Origin: Undibacterium sp. CCC3.4
Lineage (GTDB): Bacteria; Pseudomonadota; Gammaproteobacteria; Burkholderiales; Burkholderiaceae_D
Length of the DNA: 64,000 nucleotides
Direction: 5' to 3'
Assembly: GCF_034347425.1 (NCBI RefSeq)
Contig: NZ_CP133779.1
Coordinates: 1,054,001 to 1,118,000, forward strand
Under the pieces are notes generated by a model. It made no database searches and was not told the DNA's origin. It worked only from the letters and a program-made list of their open reading frames with translations. The translations under genes were made by a program, and so were the position numbers. This document shows, piece after piece, positions 27,530-37,301 of this stretch; position 1 is the stretch's first letter; the number at the start of each line of letters is the position of its first letter.

Positions 27530-27868
27530 ATGCCTAAAAAGCTCTTGAACACGGATACCTTGCCAACTTTGGTAAGGGAGCGCCTGAGCACTTGGGGGCG
27601 CTGTATCCACACACAACGCTTACGCCAACGCATTACGGCCGCCGACTTGTGTGCGCGCATGAGTATTTCTGAGGCTACTTTGCGCCGCATGGAGCGAGGC
27701 GACCCCGGCACAGCCGCTGGCGCGTACCTCGCTGCACTGCTGATTCTGGGCGTATTTGAGGATGGCATACCTGCGTTGGCACCCGCACTGTGGTCCGACT
27801 CTCCCCACCGTCGAGTCAAGCTCAGCCAACAAGAACGAGGAGGCGAAGCAGATGCGGAATACTTCTAA
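27530..27868 (+). CDS. HipB-like XRE-family antitoxin
   Basis: A 112-residue protein with a helix-turn-helix (RQRITAADLCARMSISEATLRRMERGDPGTAAGAYLAALLILGV). The start ATG at 27530 follows AGGGGA. It overlaps the hipA start by 17 bases. HipB proteins neutralise HipA and repress the operon. The C-terminal tail is charged. Confidence 0.82.
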   Translation: MPKKLLNTDTLPTLVRERLSTWGRCIHTQRLRQRITAADLCARMSISEATLRRMERGDPGTAAGAYLAALLILGVFEDGIPALAPALWSDSPHRRVKLSQQERGGEADAEYF

Positions 27869-29099
27869 GCCCCTGTTTATTTATTTACAGCGTCCGGACA
27901 ATGGGGAGTGGGTCACGGTCGGTCGCTACCTTGCCGGCCCCGTCGCAGGCACGGGTAGGTTCAAGTACGCCCCCAGTTATGTCGATGCCGGCCTCACCTG
28001 GGCGATAGACCCGGTCAACTTGCCTTTCCGGCCGGAGGACGAGCGGCCAGCGTCACGCTACAATGGTTTGCACGATGTGCTGCGCGACGCGTGCCCGGAT
28101 TCATGGGGTCAGGCGCTGCTTAGGCGCGAGCACAATCTGCCCGAAGGCACGCTGCTGGCACGCTATCTGATTCTTTCTAACAACGCTGACCGCTGGGGCG
28201 CACTTGCTGTAGGTACCAGACCCACCCCCTCGGTAGCACAGCTGTCTCACCCTAAGCTGTTCCAATTACCGTTACTGGTACAAGAACTGGCTGCCATGAG
28301 CGCGCAACGCCCGGCGGTCGACGTCCGACTTCGCCGACGCTTAGTACAGACTGCCAGTGTAGGGGGCGCGCGCCCCAAGGCGAGCTTGCGGGACGATGAA
28401 GGTCAATATTGGCTGGTTAAGCCCAGCATCGCCAGCGATATTGCTGACATCCCTTGCCTCGAGCACGTAGGCCAGCAATGGGGGGCGGCGAGCGGTTTGG
28501 ATTTCGCCGCGACTGTTTTGCATCCGGCCACCGAGGGGACTAGTGCAGTGCGCGTGCTGCGCTATGACCGAATTGGCGAGCGGCGCTTGATGTGTGTTAG
28601 CGCCGCCTCACTGTTGCAGGCGGAGTATCCGGACAAGCTGACGCAAACCGACCTTTGGAGCTATCCGCGCTTGGCGGAGGAGCTGCGCATTATAGGCACT
28701 CCGGTTGAGGACTGGCGCGAGCTGTTCGGCCGCATGGTCTTTAATGCCGTGTGCGGAAATGATGATGAGCATGTCCGAAATCATGCGGTCGTGTATCAGC
28801 ACGAGCAACGACGCTGGCGTCTGGCACCTGCTTTTGATGTCGTGCCCAATCCGCTTGAGACACCGCGAACGTTGACACTGCAGTTATCAACCGGGCGTTT
28901 CGATATTTCTCGCTCAGCGGTACTGGCCAACGCCCATCGTTTTGGTTTCGACAGTAGTGACGAGGCTAGTCGCTATCTTGCTAGCTTACTGACGCGCATC
29001 GCCAAGGGTTTCGACCTGGTTGCTCACTGGCTGGCACCCGAATGGCAGGAAATGCTACGTGCGCGTATGCGGGAGAACATTGCGCTCCTGGAGACCTAA
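27852..29099 (+). CDS. HipA-like serine/threonine kinase toxin
   Basis: About 415 residues from the ATG at 27852 (MRNTSKPLFIYLQRP), inside the end of hipB. It has the N-terminal HipA domain (GTGRFKYAPSYVDAG, PLNLPFRPE-like) and the kinase core: SVGGARPKASLRDDEGQYWLVKPS (P-loop/Lys), FNAVCGNDDEHVRNHAVVY (catalytic Asp and Asn) and APAFDVVPN (DFG-like Asp). HipA kinases phosphorylate GltX or other aminoacyl-tRNA synthetases and cause dormancy. The catalytic residues look intact. It is coupled to hipB in a TA module within the IS-rich region. Confidence 0.87.
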   Translation: MRNTSKPLFIYLQRPDNGEWVTVGRYLAGPVAGTGRFKYAPSYVDAGLTWAIDPVNLPFRPEDERPASRYNGLHDVLRDACPDSWGQALLRREHNLPEGTLLARYLILSNNADRWGALAVGTRPTPSVAQLSHPKLFQLPLLVQELAAMSAQRPAVDVRLRRRLVQTASVGGARPKASLRDDEGQYWLVKPSIASDIADIPCLEHVGQQWGAASGLDFAATVLHPATEGTSAVRVLRYDRIGERRLMCVSAASLLQAEYPDKLTQTDLWSYPRLAEELRIIGTPVEDWRELFGRMVFNAVCGNDDEHVRNHAVVYQHEQRRWRLAPAFDVVPNPLETPRTLTLQLSTGRFDISRSAVLANAHRFGFDSSDEASRYLASLLTRIAKGFDLVAHWLAPEWQEMLRARMRENIALLET

Positions 29100-29246
29100 G
29101 GTCGCTGTACAAGCTGCGGTGCAAGGAAAGAAGCAAAGATTGCAAGAAAGCCAATGAATTCAAGGCTCAGCTCGCACGAAGTGTGCAGTCGTTGCAGTTC
29201 GATGCCGCATACACGTCATGTGACCGTGTGCGTGGTGTTTCGAAGT

Positions 29247-29272
29247 GTCCGTAAACATTAGACCATTACACT
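29247..29272 (-). repeat. Solo end of the 1,246-bp IS3 element
   Basis: The 26 bases are the same as the orfA-side terminus of the three full copies (GTGTCCGTAAACATTAGACC followed by ATTACA). The rest of the IS is missing on the left side. This is a footprint of a fourth insertion followed by a deletion that started inside the IS or at its other end. Confidence 0.75.
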
Positions 29273-29654
29273 CAAAGCGTGCCAGCGGCAAGCCGTCGAC
29301 ATATTTGGTCGTCAAGAGCATGGCGAGGAAGTCGGCACTGGCATTACTTTTTGGAAGCGGTTGTGGTGGCAAGGCTGCGGTCACCGGCGCGTGCGTACTG
29401 CCAGGGCAGCCGTAGCGTTTGCGAATATGACGCAGCACACGCACCTGCATCGGCACGATGTCGAGTTGCTCGCTGATGTCTGCGCCGATTTCCACCATCG
29501 GTGTACCGCATGGGCACGTACGTTCGTGTGCCGGTATGTCATGCAGCATGTCGAGTCGTTTCAGTGCGGGCGACAAGGGACTACGTTTGCCGCGTCCCGG
29601 TATTTTTCCTGGCTTGTTGTCGCTACTTTCCTCTGTGGGCGCGTCGGTTGGCAA
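29273..29654 (-). pseudogene. IS66-family transposase (TnpC) fragment
   Basis: On the minus strand the frame encodes the front-middle part of an IS66 transposase: GKIPGRGKRSPLSPALKRL, the zinc-binding CPCGTPMVEIGADISEQLDIVPMQVRVLRHIRKRYGCPG and FLAMLLTTKYVDGLPLARFE. It stops being homologous exactly where the solo IS3 end begins (29272); the DDE core is lost. Non-functional. Confidence 0.75.
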
Positions 29655-29735
29655 ATCGGCGAGATCTTGTGCTGGTGTCGTAAACAGAAGTAAAATTCAA
29701 GGTGTGATGCGGCTGATTTCGCCATAAATCGAAGC

Positions 29736-29995
29736 ACGAACGCCACGCGCGCATTATTCCGGACGGTCACCGGGTTGACCTCAGCGATGTCCGCTTGCCG
29801 TTCTATATAGGCGAACACCTGGAACAATTGCGCTACGTCGCGACAGAGGTACGTGAGCACAGGCCGTCGAATGTATCTGATTCCGAATATGCCGACCTGC
29901 AAGCCGCGCTGCAACGCACCTGCGAGGACGGACTTACCGGCGCAGACACCCGTCCTCCCTTCACACAGCAACTGCAAGCGCTGACTTGTCACTGA
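29736..29995 (+). pseudogene. C-terminal stub of an unidentified gene before the MFS exporter
   Basis: The plus strand is open from about 29736 to a TGA at 29993-29995 and reads as natural protein: RIIPDGHRVDLSDVRLPFY, then IGEHLEQLRYVATEVREH and a C-terminal DTRPPFTQQLQALTCH. There is no start codon; the upstream part was replaced by IS66 material. The stop is 24 bases before the MFS start, so the stub was likely co-transcribed with the exporter. Family not recognised. Confidence 0.5.
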
Positions 29996-30019
29996 GCATA
30001 TTATTTGCAGGTTTATCTT

Positions 30020-31243
30020 ATGAATACAAACAGCGTTCGACCACCTCCAGTCATTCTGATGGTTTTGCTTCTTTTTTCCACCCAGGCATGCACCGATATT
30101 TTTTTGTCTGGCTTGCCTCTGATCTCCCGCGAATTTGGCGTATCAATGGGCGTGAGTAATCTGACTATCTCGGTCTATAACTACAGCCAAGCCTTCTTCG
30201 TGCTGTTTATCGGGATCGTCAGCGAGTTGTGGGGGCGCCGTTCTGTGGTGCTTTCTTGTTTGCTCGTGCATATTGCGGCTTCGGTTTGGATTGCGCTGTG
30301 TACTACGATGCCTGCCATGATCGTGATGCGAGCCGCGCAGGCCTTGGGTAGCGCGGCCATCTATATCGTTTTAAGGCTAGTCATCAAGGACACCATGGAC
30401 AAGAAGGCGCAAATTCACGCTACTGGCTTATTAGTGCTCGGATTGGTACTTTCGCCGATTCTTGCGCCAGTGCTGGGTGCATGGATCGTTAAGGTCTCCA
30501 ATTGGCGAAATTGCTTCTGGGCCATCGCTCTGTTTGAAGTTCCCTTGTTCGCGTGGGCTTGGGTGGCGGTACGGGAAAGTAACCACAGGCAAAAAGAGTT
30601 CCGCGCAGAATTCAGCATGAAGACGCACGTGCTGAATTATTGCAGTGTGCTTAAGAACAGCTACTTCCTGAGTCTGGCGTTAATTGTTGGCTCAGCGTTT
30701 GCTGCTTTCTATGCGTTCATTAGCATTTCCAGTTTTATGTACATTAATCAATATGGGATCAAGGAGACTGATTATGCCTATCTGTTCATCGGCATCGCCC
30801 TGGCTTATCTACTGGGCAATCGCGTGATGAGCAAGCTCAATGCAAACAACGTGGCACCGCAGCACATCGTTGGCATAGGGATTTACACGTCGCTGCTGGG
30901 CACAACCGTCATCTTGGCTCAGATATTTACCCGCGACACCTTACTCACCGTCGGTCTGATGACGGTGGGAACCTGCTTGCTGCGGTTGGCCACGGCGCTT
31001 ATCAACCCGCCCGTGCAAGTGATGGTGACCAATCACTTCCGTGATCAGGGTGCCCATGCGCTCGGATTGCTCACATGTATACAATACTGCTTCGCCGGAA
31101 TAGGCACTATGGTGGTATCGGATCTGTCATTTCTACCCAGCACAAATTTCACCATCAGTACAGTCGTCTTTATCACGCTGTCGTTGACGGGCTATCTGTT
31201 TGTTTCCAGGAAGGCGCTGACCAATCGTTCCGTTAGAGGCTGA
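30020..31243 (+). CDS. MFS drug exporter, Bcr/CflA type, 3' end altered by an IS
   Basis: About 407 residues with 12 predicted membrane segments. The N-terminus (ILMVLLLFSTQACTDIFLSGLPLISREFGVS) and the loop 2-3 motif (GIVSELWGRRSVVL) are Bcr/CflA-like. Motif C (LVLGLVLSPILAPVLGAWIV) marks a drug:H+ antiporter. From 31222 on, the sequence is IS-derived (the last residues NRSVRG come from the IS), so a few C-terminal residues are replaced; most of the transporter is complete. Context suggests it exported the product of the split biosynthetic operon at 35.6-42.1 kb. Start set at ATG 30020; a TTG at 30005 is possible. Confidence 0.85.
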   Translation: MNTNSVRPPPVILMVLLLFSTQACTDIFLSGLPLISREFGVSMGVSNLTISVYNYSQAFFVLFIGIVSELWGRRSVVLSCLLVHIAASVWIALCTTMPAMIVMRAAQALGSAAIYIVLRLVIKDTMDKKAQIHATGLLVLGLVLSPILAPVLGAWIVKVSNWRNCFWAIALFEVPLFAWAWVAVRESNHRQKEFRAEFSMKTHVLNYCSVLKNSYFLSLALIVGSAFAAFYAFISISSFMYINQYGIKETDYAYLFIGIALAYLLGNRVMSKLNANNVAPQHIVGIGIYTSLLGTTVILAQIFTRDTLLTVGLMTVGTCLLRLATALINPPVQVMVTNHFRDQGAHALGLLTCIQYCFAGIGTMVVSDLSFLPSTNFTISTVVFITLSLTGYLFVSRKALTNRSVRG

Positions 31244-31524
31244 TCCCTGACTTTTTTAAGCCAATCGAGTTCCATATTCAGCTGCCCAATTTTGGCATAG
31301 AGACGGTCTGGGTCGTTCTGTGTGCTGGCCGGTTTCGGACCGGGTTTGCCTTCAAACAGACTGCCTGCATTTTCCAGTAATTCTTTCTTCCACTGGCTAA
31401 CCTGCGTCGGATGCACGCCGAACTCTTGGGCGATCTGATTGATCGTCTTTTCGCCTTTGATTGCCTCAACTGCTACCTTGGCTTTTTGTGCGCCGCTAAA
31501 TATTTTTCTCTTATTTTCACTCAT
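31192..31524 (-). pseudogene. IS3-family OrfA (type 2, copy 2), fused out of the element
   Basis: The OrfA part (MSENKRKIFSGAQKAKVAVE…) is followed without a stop by the first orfB codons (VRDQPLTERL) because the A run has six A here instead of eight, which fixes the reading in the orfB frame. The frame then runs into the antisense of the MFS gene. Without orfB it is non-functional. Confidence 0.7.
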
Positions 31525-31582
31525 GGTCTGCCTCGTCTCTTTTCGACAGACACTAGTTTAAACTGTTGTCCGGATATGTGGC
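31222..31582 (-). mobile_element. Partial IS3-family element (type 2), copy 2
   Basis: Matches the orfA end of the full element at 32069-33432, including the end TTGTCCGGATATGTGG, but only to about 31222, where it joins the MFS gene. All of orfB except its first few codons is missing. Confidence 0.75.
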
Positions 31583-32068
31583 GCCACTATATATCTCATC
31601 CACTTGCCGTATTTTTTTCGCCACAATTTTATAGAAAAATTGTAATAAAAAAAATAAATTAACGTGTCGGAAGTTCTTGATACTTGTAAATACAGGCGCT
31701 TAAATTTGTTTCAATTTTTATGACTTGTACGAAGATGGGATTGATTAAAATTGATTAAATTAGATATTTATAAAAAAAATCAGCGATAAAAAAAATAGCT
31801 TAGAAAGTTAAGTGCAAACATACGCACCTCCGCTGATTTGACTGGAACAAAATATTTACTTATATTTAATTTTAATTGGGTGCAGCAACTGTATGTGTGT
31901 TGTGTTCCTATACCTTTTTACTCCGCTCATTAGAGTTTCCTGTTGTCATATTTCTTTTAATTGAAGAAGCATTTACTTGAACAATATGTACATATTAAAT
32001 AACGTGCATATTTGAACAATAAAAAATATATGTTTCTAGAACGGCTCATTAGTCAAGGAGGCTTAAAG
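31583..32068. other. AT-rich gap of about 490 bases
   Basis: Very AT-rich with many short A and T runs and no supported gene. One long-range inverted pair (AAATCAGCG near 31778 and CGCTGATTT near 31832) is seen. Possibly a remnant of a foreign non-coding region; no function is claimed. Confidence 0.4.
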
Positions 32069-32156
32069 TGGCCCCCTAAGTCCAGACAATTATTCAAAGA
32101 GTTTAAGATAGTGCCTGTTTCTGCCACAGCTGCGCGGCGCTGCCCCGTTATTCGCA

Positions 32157-33068
32157 CTACATCACTACCGTGCTTTTCTTTTCTAGCTTTTTTGAATCAG
32201 GCAGTTCAGTACCAAATTTGTTTACGATCTTGGCACCGCCGCCCACGCCTGAGCCATACACGGTTTCCGGCGTTTGATAACCCAATGATTGATGTTTACG
32301 TTCAGCGTTGTAGAACATAAAATAGTTCGCCAAGCCGATCACCAACTCCGGCATACTTTCATGCTTTTTCAAATACACTTCTTCATATTTCACACTGCGC
32401 CATAGACGCTCAACAAAAATATTATCCAACGCCCGACCGCGACCGTCCATACTGATTTTGATGCCGTTTCTAAGCAGCAGCCCAGTAAAGGCCTGGCTGG
32501 TAAACTGCGCACCCTGATCGGTATTAAAAATCTCCGGCGTTCCATACCATTTTATGGCTTCTTCCAAGCAGTCCACGCAAAACCCCGCATCCATCGTGTT
32601 CGACAACCGCCAAGACAGCACCTTCCGGCTATACCAGTCAACGATCGCCACCAGATACACAAAACCCCGCGGCAGCCTGATGAATGTGATGTCTGTACTC
32701 CAGACCATATTTGGTCGAGTGACATCGATACCTCTCAGTAAGTACGGGTAAATCTTGTTCTGCGGATGCGCTTTACTGGTGTTGGGGCCTGGGGCCATAC
32801 CTGCCAATCCCAGTTGCTGCATCAGCCTCTGTACGCGCTTGCGGTTCACTGCATGGCCACAGTCTCGCAAGTAATGCGTCATGCGTCGCGTGCCGTAAAA
32901 TGGATGTCTGGTGTATTCCTCGTCAAGCAATTGCAACAGCAAACTATCAAACGGATTGATCTCTTCTTGCAAGCGCTTTTTCTTGTCGTACACGACCGAG
33001 CGCGTGACTGAAACGAGACGGCATTGTGTGGCGATTGAAAGGGCAGAGAGCGGCTCTACCCACTGCAA
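32157..33068 (-). CDS. IS3-family OrfB integrase (type 2)
   Basis: A 303-residue DDE integrase: MVWSTDITFI (D), IFNTDQGAQF (D) and GRALDNIFVERLWRSVKYEEVY (E). The frame starts without a typical start region and is probably made as an OrfAB fusion by -1 slippage at the A8 run (33096-33103). Appears intact. Confidence 0.88.
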   Translation of the reverse strand: MQWVEPLSALSIATQCRLVSVTRSVVYDKKKRLQEEINPFDSLLLQLLDEEYTRHPFYGTRRMTHYLRDCGHAVNRKRVQRLMQQLGLAGMAPGPNTSKAHPQNKIYPYLLRGIDVTRPNMVWSTDITFIRLPRGFVYLVAIVDWYSRKVLSWRLSNTMDAGFCVDCLEEAIKWYGTPEIFNTDQGAQFTSQAFTGLLLRNGIKISMDGRGRALDNIFVERLWRSVKYEEVYLKKHESMPELVIGLANYFMFYNAERKHQSLGYQTPETVYGSGVGGGAKIVNKFGTELPDSKKLEKKSTVVM

Positions 33069-33076
33069 TCGTTCCG

Positions 33077-33370
33077 TTACAGGCTGATCCCTGACTTTTT
33101 TTTAAGCCAATCGAGTTCCATATTCAGTTGCCCAATTTTGGCATAGAGACGGTCTGGGTCGTTCTGTGTGCTGGCCGGTTTCGGACCGCGCTTACCTTCA
33201 AACAGACTGCCTGCATTTTCCAGTAATTCTTTCTTCCACTGGCTAACCTGCGTCGGATGCACCCCGAACTCTTGGGCGATCTGATTGATCGTCTTTTCGC
33301 CTTTGATTGCCTCAACTGCTACCTTGGCTTTTTGTGCGCCGCTAAATATTTTTCTCTTATTTTCACTCAT
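33077..33370 (-). CDS. IS3-family OrfA (type 2, full copy)
   Basis: A 97-residue HTH protein (KTINQIAQEFGVHPTQVSQWKKEL) ending …LDWLKKKSGISL. The codons for KKK form an A8 stretch at which ribosomes can slip into the orfB frame (…VRDQPVTERLQWVEPL…), as known for IS3-type elements. Confidence 0.88.
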   Translation of the reverse strand: MSENKRKIFSGAQKAKVAVEAIKGEKTINQIAQEFGVHPTQVSQWKKELLENAGSLFEGKRGPKPASTQNDPDRLYAKIGQLNMELDWLKKKSGISL

Positions 33371-33508
33371 GGTCTGCCTCGTCTCTTTTCGACAGACACT
33401 AGTTTAAACTGTTGTCCGGATATGTGGATCCACTATAGCTAGTTTGTATTCAAAGAAGCGAATGAGTAATGGTAGCTTTTCCACGCCACGAAGTTACGCG
33501 GATCTTAG

Positions 33509-33739
33509 TGAGCACGCGGCCCCCCGTCACAATTAGTACAAATACTTCCGCAGCAAGAACCGAATATCTCCACTATCGAGATAGTTGACCTGAGGGATAT
33601 TGTGCCCTTGGACATTTTGCTTGTGGGAGGGGACGATCAGCTATCCGACATCCACTCCATTGAGGAATTCGACGATCGCCTGTCTCCGTATAACCGCCCT
33701 GTCCCCATCTGTCAGACTACTTGTCGTGTAACTTTTTAA
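33509..33739 (+). pseudogene. ORF fragment of unknown origin
   Basis: Open for about 76 codons on the plus strand to a TAA at 33737-33739, reading …EPNISTIEIVDLRDIVPLDI… and then …SIEEFDDRLSPYNRPVPICQ…. The composition is that of real protein, but no start codon or known motif is present. Given its place between the exporter and the PLP enzyme gene, it may be a leftover of the same biosynthetic operon. Confidence 0.35.
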
Positions 33740-33960
33740 ATTGAACCGATCTCATTGAAGTCTGTTTGTTTGTGTTTTTCGCATTATCTATCCAGCTTTT
33801 TCCGGCGTAGGCAGTCGGGTTTTATGGGTGGAGCGCAGCGGAACCCATTCCCTCAAGACGTTAAGGTTTGCTTTTTGATTTTGAAGTTATACGGCTAAAA
33901 TGACCGGCGATCTTCAATCTGGTTGTTACCTCTCTTTTTAACTTATTGAGCGAGGCAACA

Positions 33961-34467
33961 ATGGCAACCTATTCCGCTGCATTTATTGAGCAGGCATTAC
34001 AGAAGGCCTATTCCCGTGGCGACCGAACAATCATGTCAGTGGCCACTGATTTAAATTTGAATCACCACACGTTGAGATATTGGATGAAAAAGAAGTCAGC
34101 ACTGGCGGGCAGTCCGGCGTCAGAAAAAGAAAAACGACCGAGCGACTGGACGGTAGAAGAACAACTGCAGGCACTGCATGAGAGCCATGCGTTAGCGGGA
34201 GAGCAGCTTCAGGCATGGTGCCGTGAACGTGGTTTATTCCCGCATAATTTAACCAGTTGGAAATCTGCTTTTTGCGCCAGCGGTAAAGAGGCCGCACCCA
34301 AAGCTGGTGAAGTTAAATCGCTGAAAGATGAAAACGTCAAACTCAAGCGTGAGCTGGCCCGGAAAGACAAAGCTCTGGCGGAGGCGGCAGCACTGCTGGT
34401 TCTGCAAAAAAGTTCCGTGCGCTTTGGGAGGACGAGGAGTAATGACCCCAATCCCGGAGCGCAATAA
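33961..34467 (+). CDS. IS3-family OrfA (type 3), frameshifted tail
   Basis: About 168 residues from the ATG at 33961 with GAGCGAGG upstream. HTH parts: FIEQALQKAYSRGDRTIMSVATDLNLNHHTLRYWMKKKS. The tail …LVLQKSSVRFGRTRSN is abnormal. With one more A in the A6 run (34406-34411) it would read LQKKFRALWEDEE and stop at the TAATG shared with orfB, as in the remnant at 27.1 kb. Either a one-base deletion or a programmed slip site. Confidence 0.75.
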   Translation: MATYSAAFIEQALQKAYSRGDRTIMSVATDLNLNHHTLRYWMKKKSALAGSPASEKEKRPSDWTVEEQLQALHESHALAGEQLQAWCRERGLFPHNLTSWKSAFCASGKEAAPKAGEVKSLKDENVKLKRELARKDKALAEAAALLVLQKSSVRFGRTRSNDPNPGAQ

Positions 34468-35527
34468 CGTATTGACACTGGTAGCTGAAGCGGTGGTTTC
34501 AGGCGCACGTCAGGAACGTGCCTGCGACGTAATTGATTTAAGCGAGCGTACGCTGCAGCGCTGGAAAATTGATCAGGTGACTGAGCAAGCAGACCGGCGA
34601 ACAGGGCGTGTGCAGGTACCTCAGAATCAGCTTAGTTCAGAGGAACGACAACAGGTTCTGGCCATTGCCAACTCGCCGGAATACGGCCATCTGCCGCCAA
34701 GCCAGATCGTTCCGCGATTGGCTGATGATGGAATTTATGTCGCATCGGAGTCAACGTTCTATCGCTTACTCAAGGCTAAAAATATGCTTGTGCACCGTGG
34801 CGAAGAAAAGCCAAGGCAACCCCGCAACAAACCACGTGCTTTAAAGGCAACCGGGCCCAACCAATTGTACTGTTGGGACATCACCTATTTGCCGACAGAG
34901 ATCAGAGGCATCTATTTTTATCTCTATATGTTCATCGATGTATTTAGTCGCAAAGTGGTCGGCTGGCAGGTATTTGAAACCGAAAGCAGCGCGCTGGCCA
35001 GCGAGGTGATGAAGGACATTTGTGTGCGAGAAAAAATCGCACAAAATCAGGTCGTTCTTCATTCGGATAACGGCAGTCCGATGAAGGGCTCCACGATGCT
35101 GGCCATGCTGCAGGTGCTGGGCGTCATGCCGTCATTCAGTCGTCCTGCCGTGAGTAATGACAACCCGTTCGCCGAAAGCTTTTTTAAAACATTGAAGTAC
35201 TGCCCAGTATATCCACGTCGCCCATTTAAGGATCTCCTGGCAGCCAGGAATTGGGTTACTACATTCATGCATTGGTATAACGAAGAACACCGGCACAGTG
35301 CCATTCAGTTTGTAACGCCAGCTGAACGCCATGCCGGTCTGGATGTGGAATTATTGATTCGACGTGAGCAATTGTATGCGGCGGCAAAAGCAAGGAACTC
35401 GAATCGCTGGAGCGGTGCTACTCGTAACTGGGACCGCGCCAACGTTGTTGACTTAAATCCAGACAAAACTAACAAGGAAGCATTAAATCATGAGGACGTA
35501 TATCAAGAACTGAAACTGGCGGCATAA
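34442..35527 (+). CDS. IS3-family OrfB integrase (type 3)
   Basis: A 361-residue rve integrase, start ATG at 34442 in TAATG. The DDE residues are visible in YCWDITYL (D), VVLHSDNGSPM (D) and VSNDNPFAESFFKTLKY (E). HTH region at the N-terminus (RACDVIDLSERTLQRWKID). Intact. The ends of this element could not be fixed; a possible right end is near 35540. Confidence 0.88.
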   Translation: MTPIPERNNVLTLVAEAVVSGARQERACDVIDLSERTLQRWKIDQVTEQADRRTGRVQVPQNQLSSEERQQVLAIANSPEYGHLPPSQIVPRLADDGIYVASESTFYRLLKAKNMLVHRGEEKPRQPRNKPRALKATGPNQLYCWDITYLPTEIRGIYFYLYMFIDVFSRKVVGWQVFETESSALASEVMKDICVREKIAQNQVVLHSDNGSPMKGSTMLAMLQVLGVMPSFSRPAVSNDNPFAESFFKTLKYCPVYPRRPFKDLLAARNWVTTFMHWYNEEHRHSAIQFVTPAERHAGLDVELLIRREQLYAAAKARNSNRWSGATRNWDRANVVDLNPDKTNKEALNHEDVYQELKLAA

Positions 35528-35605
35528 AAATTTACTTTTAGGCGACAACTAGCTTGAAAAACTCCGCTGTCGGGGCACGGAAATCCCTTTCCTCCTAAAT
35601 ATTAA

Positions 35606-35639
35606 AAATATCAAGCTTTTCAACTAAATATCAAGCTTT
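35606..35639. repeat. Direct repeat before the PLP enzyme gene
   Basis: AAATATCAAGCTTT occurs at 35606-35619 and 35626-35639, a 20-bp period, just seven bases before the ATG at 35646. It may be an operator or may come from the insertion of the neighbouring IS. No good ribosome-binding site is seen. Confidence 0.4.
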
Positions 35640-35645
35640 AATAAT

Positions 35646-36052
35646 ATGAACAGATTTGGCAATATTTCGAAAATGGTGTCTATAAGTGATCCAGCCTGGG
35701 CTGTGGCAAAAGAAACCGGCCTAGCAGGATTGTCCGTCAAGCATGCGGCATCGCCATTTTATATATCCGGGGAAGGAATGGAATTCATCAATATGTGTTG
35801 CTGCTCATATCTCGGACTGGATACCAATCAAAGCATTCTCCGGGGGGCAATCGATGGAGTCGAGAAAGCGGGAACTCTGCATTTAACAACAGCTCGGACC
35901 CGCTTGGTCATTTCCATGCTCTCAGATTTGGAAGACGCCCTATCAGAGCATTATGGAGGTGAAGCCGTTTCATATATCTCCTGTGCAGCGGCAACCTCCG
36001 CATTCCTGCCCATGTATGCCTCTGGTATATTTTCGGGTGGTCGAAAGCCGGT
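35646..36052 (+). pseudogene. Alpha-oxoamine-synthase-like PLP enzyme, 5' part (IS-interrupted)
   Basis: Encodes the first 135 residues of a fold-type I PLP enzyme of the KBL/BioF/HemA/CqsA group: FINMCCCSYLGLDTNQSILRG, GTLHLTTARTRLVISMLSDLEDAL (substrate/acyl binding side) and GGEAVSYISCAAATSAFLPMY. The IS copy B follows at 36053. Removing the IS and one copy of the GGT duplication joins this part in frame to 37302 (…GGRKPV-MAFDKFAHFSM…), giving a 410-residue protein of normal family length. These enzymes condense an acyl thioester with an amino acid and release CO2. Confidence 0.85.
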
Positions 36053-36060
36053 TGTAGTGG

Positions 36061-37247
<1,187 letters not shown>

Positions 37248-37301
37248 TTAGGTAATTATTCCTCCTATTGAGGTGTCCGTAAACATTAGACCATTACAGG
37301 T

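Larger units (their letters stand above)
32069..33432 (-). mobile_element. IS3-family element (type 2), full copy
   Basis: About 1,364 bp. The left end TGGCCCCCTAAGTCCAGACA and the inverted right end TGGATCCACATATCCGGACA are imperfect terminal repeats (14 of 20 agree). It carries orfA and orfB with an A8 slippage run between them. The bases beside the ends do not form an obvious target duplication, so the locus may have recombined since insertion. Confidence 0.8.
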
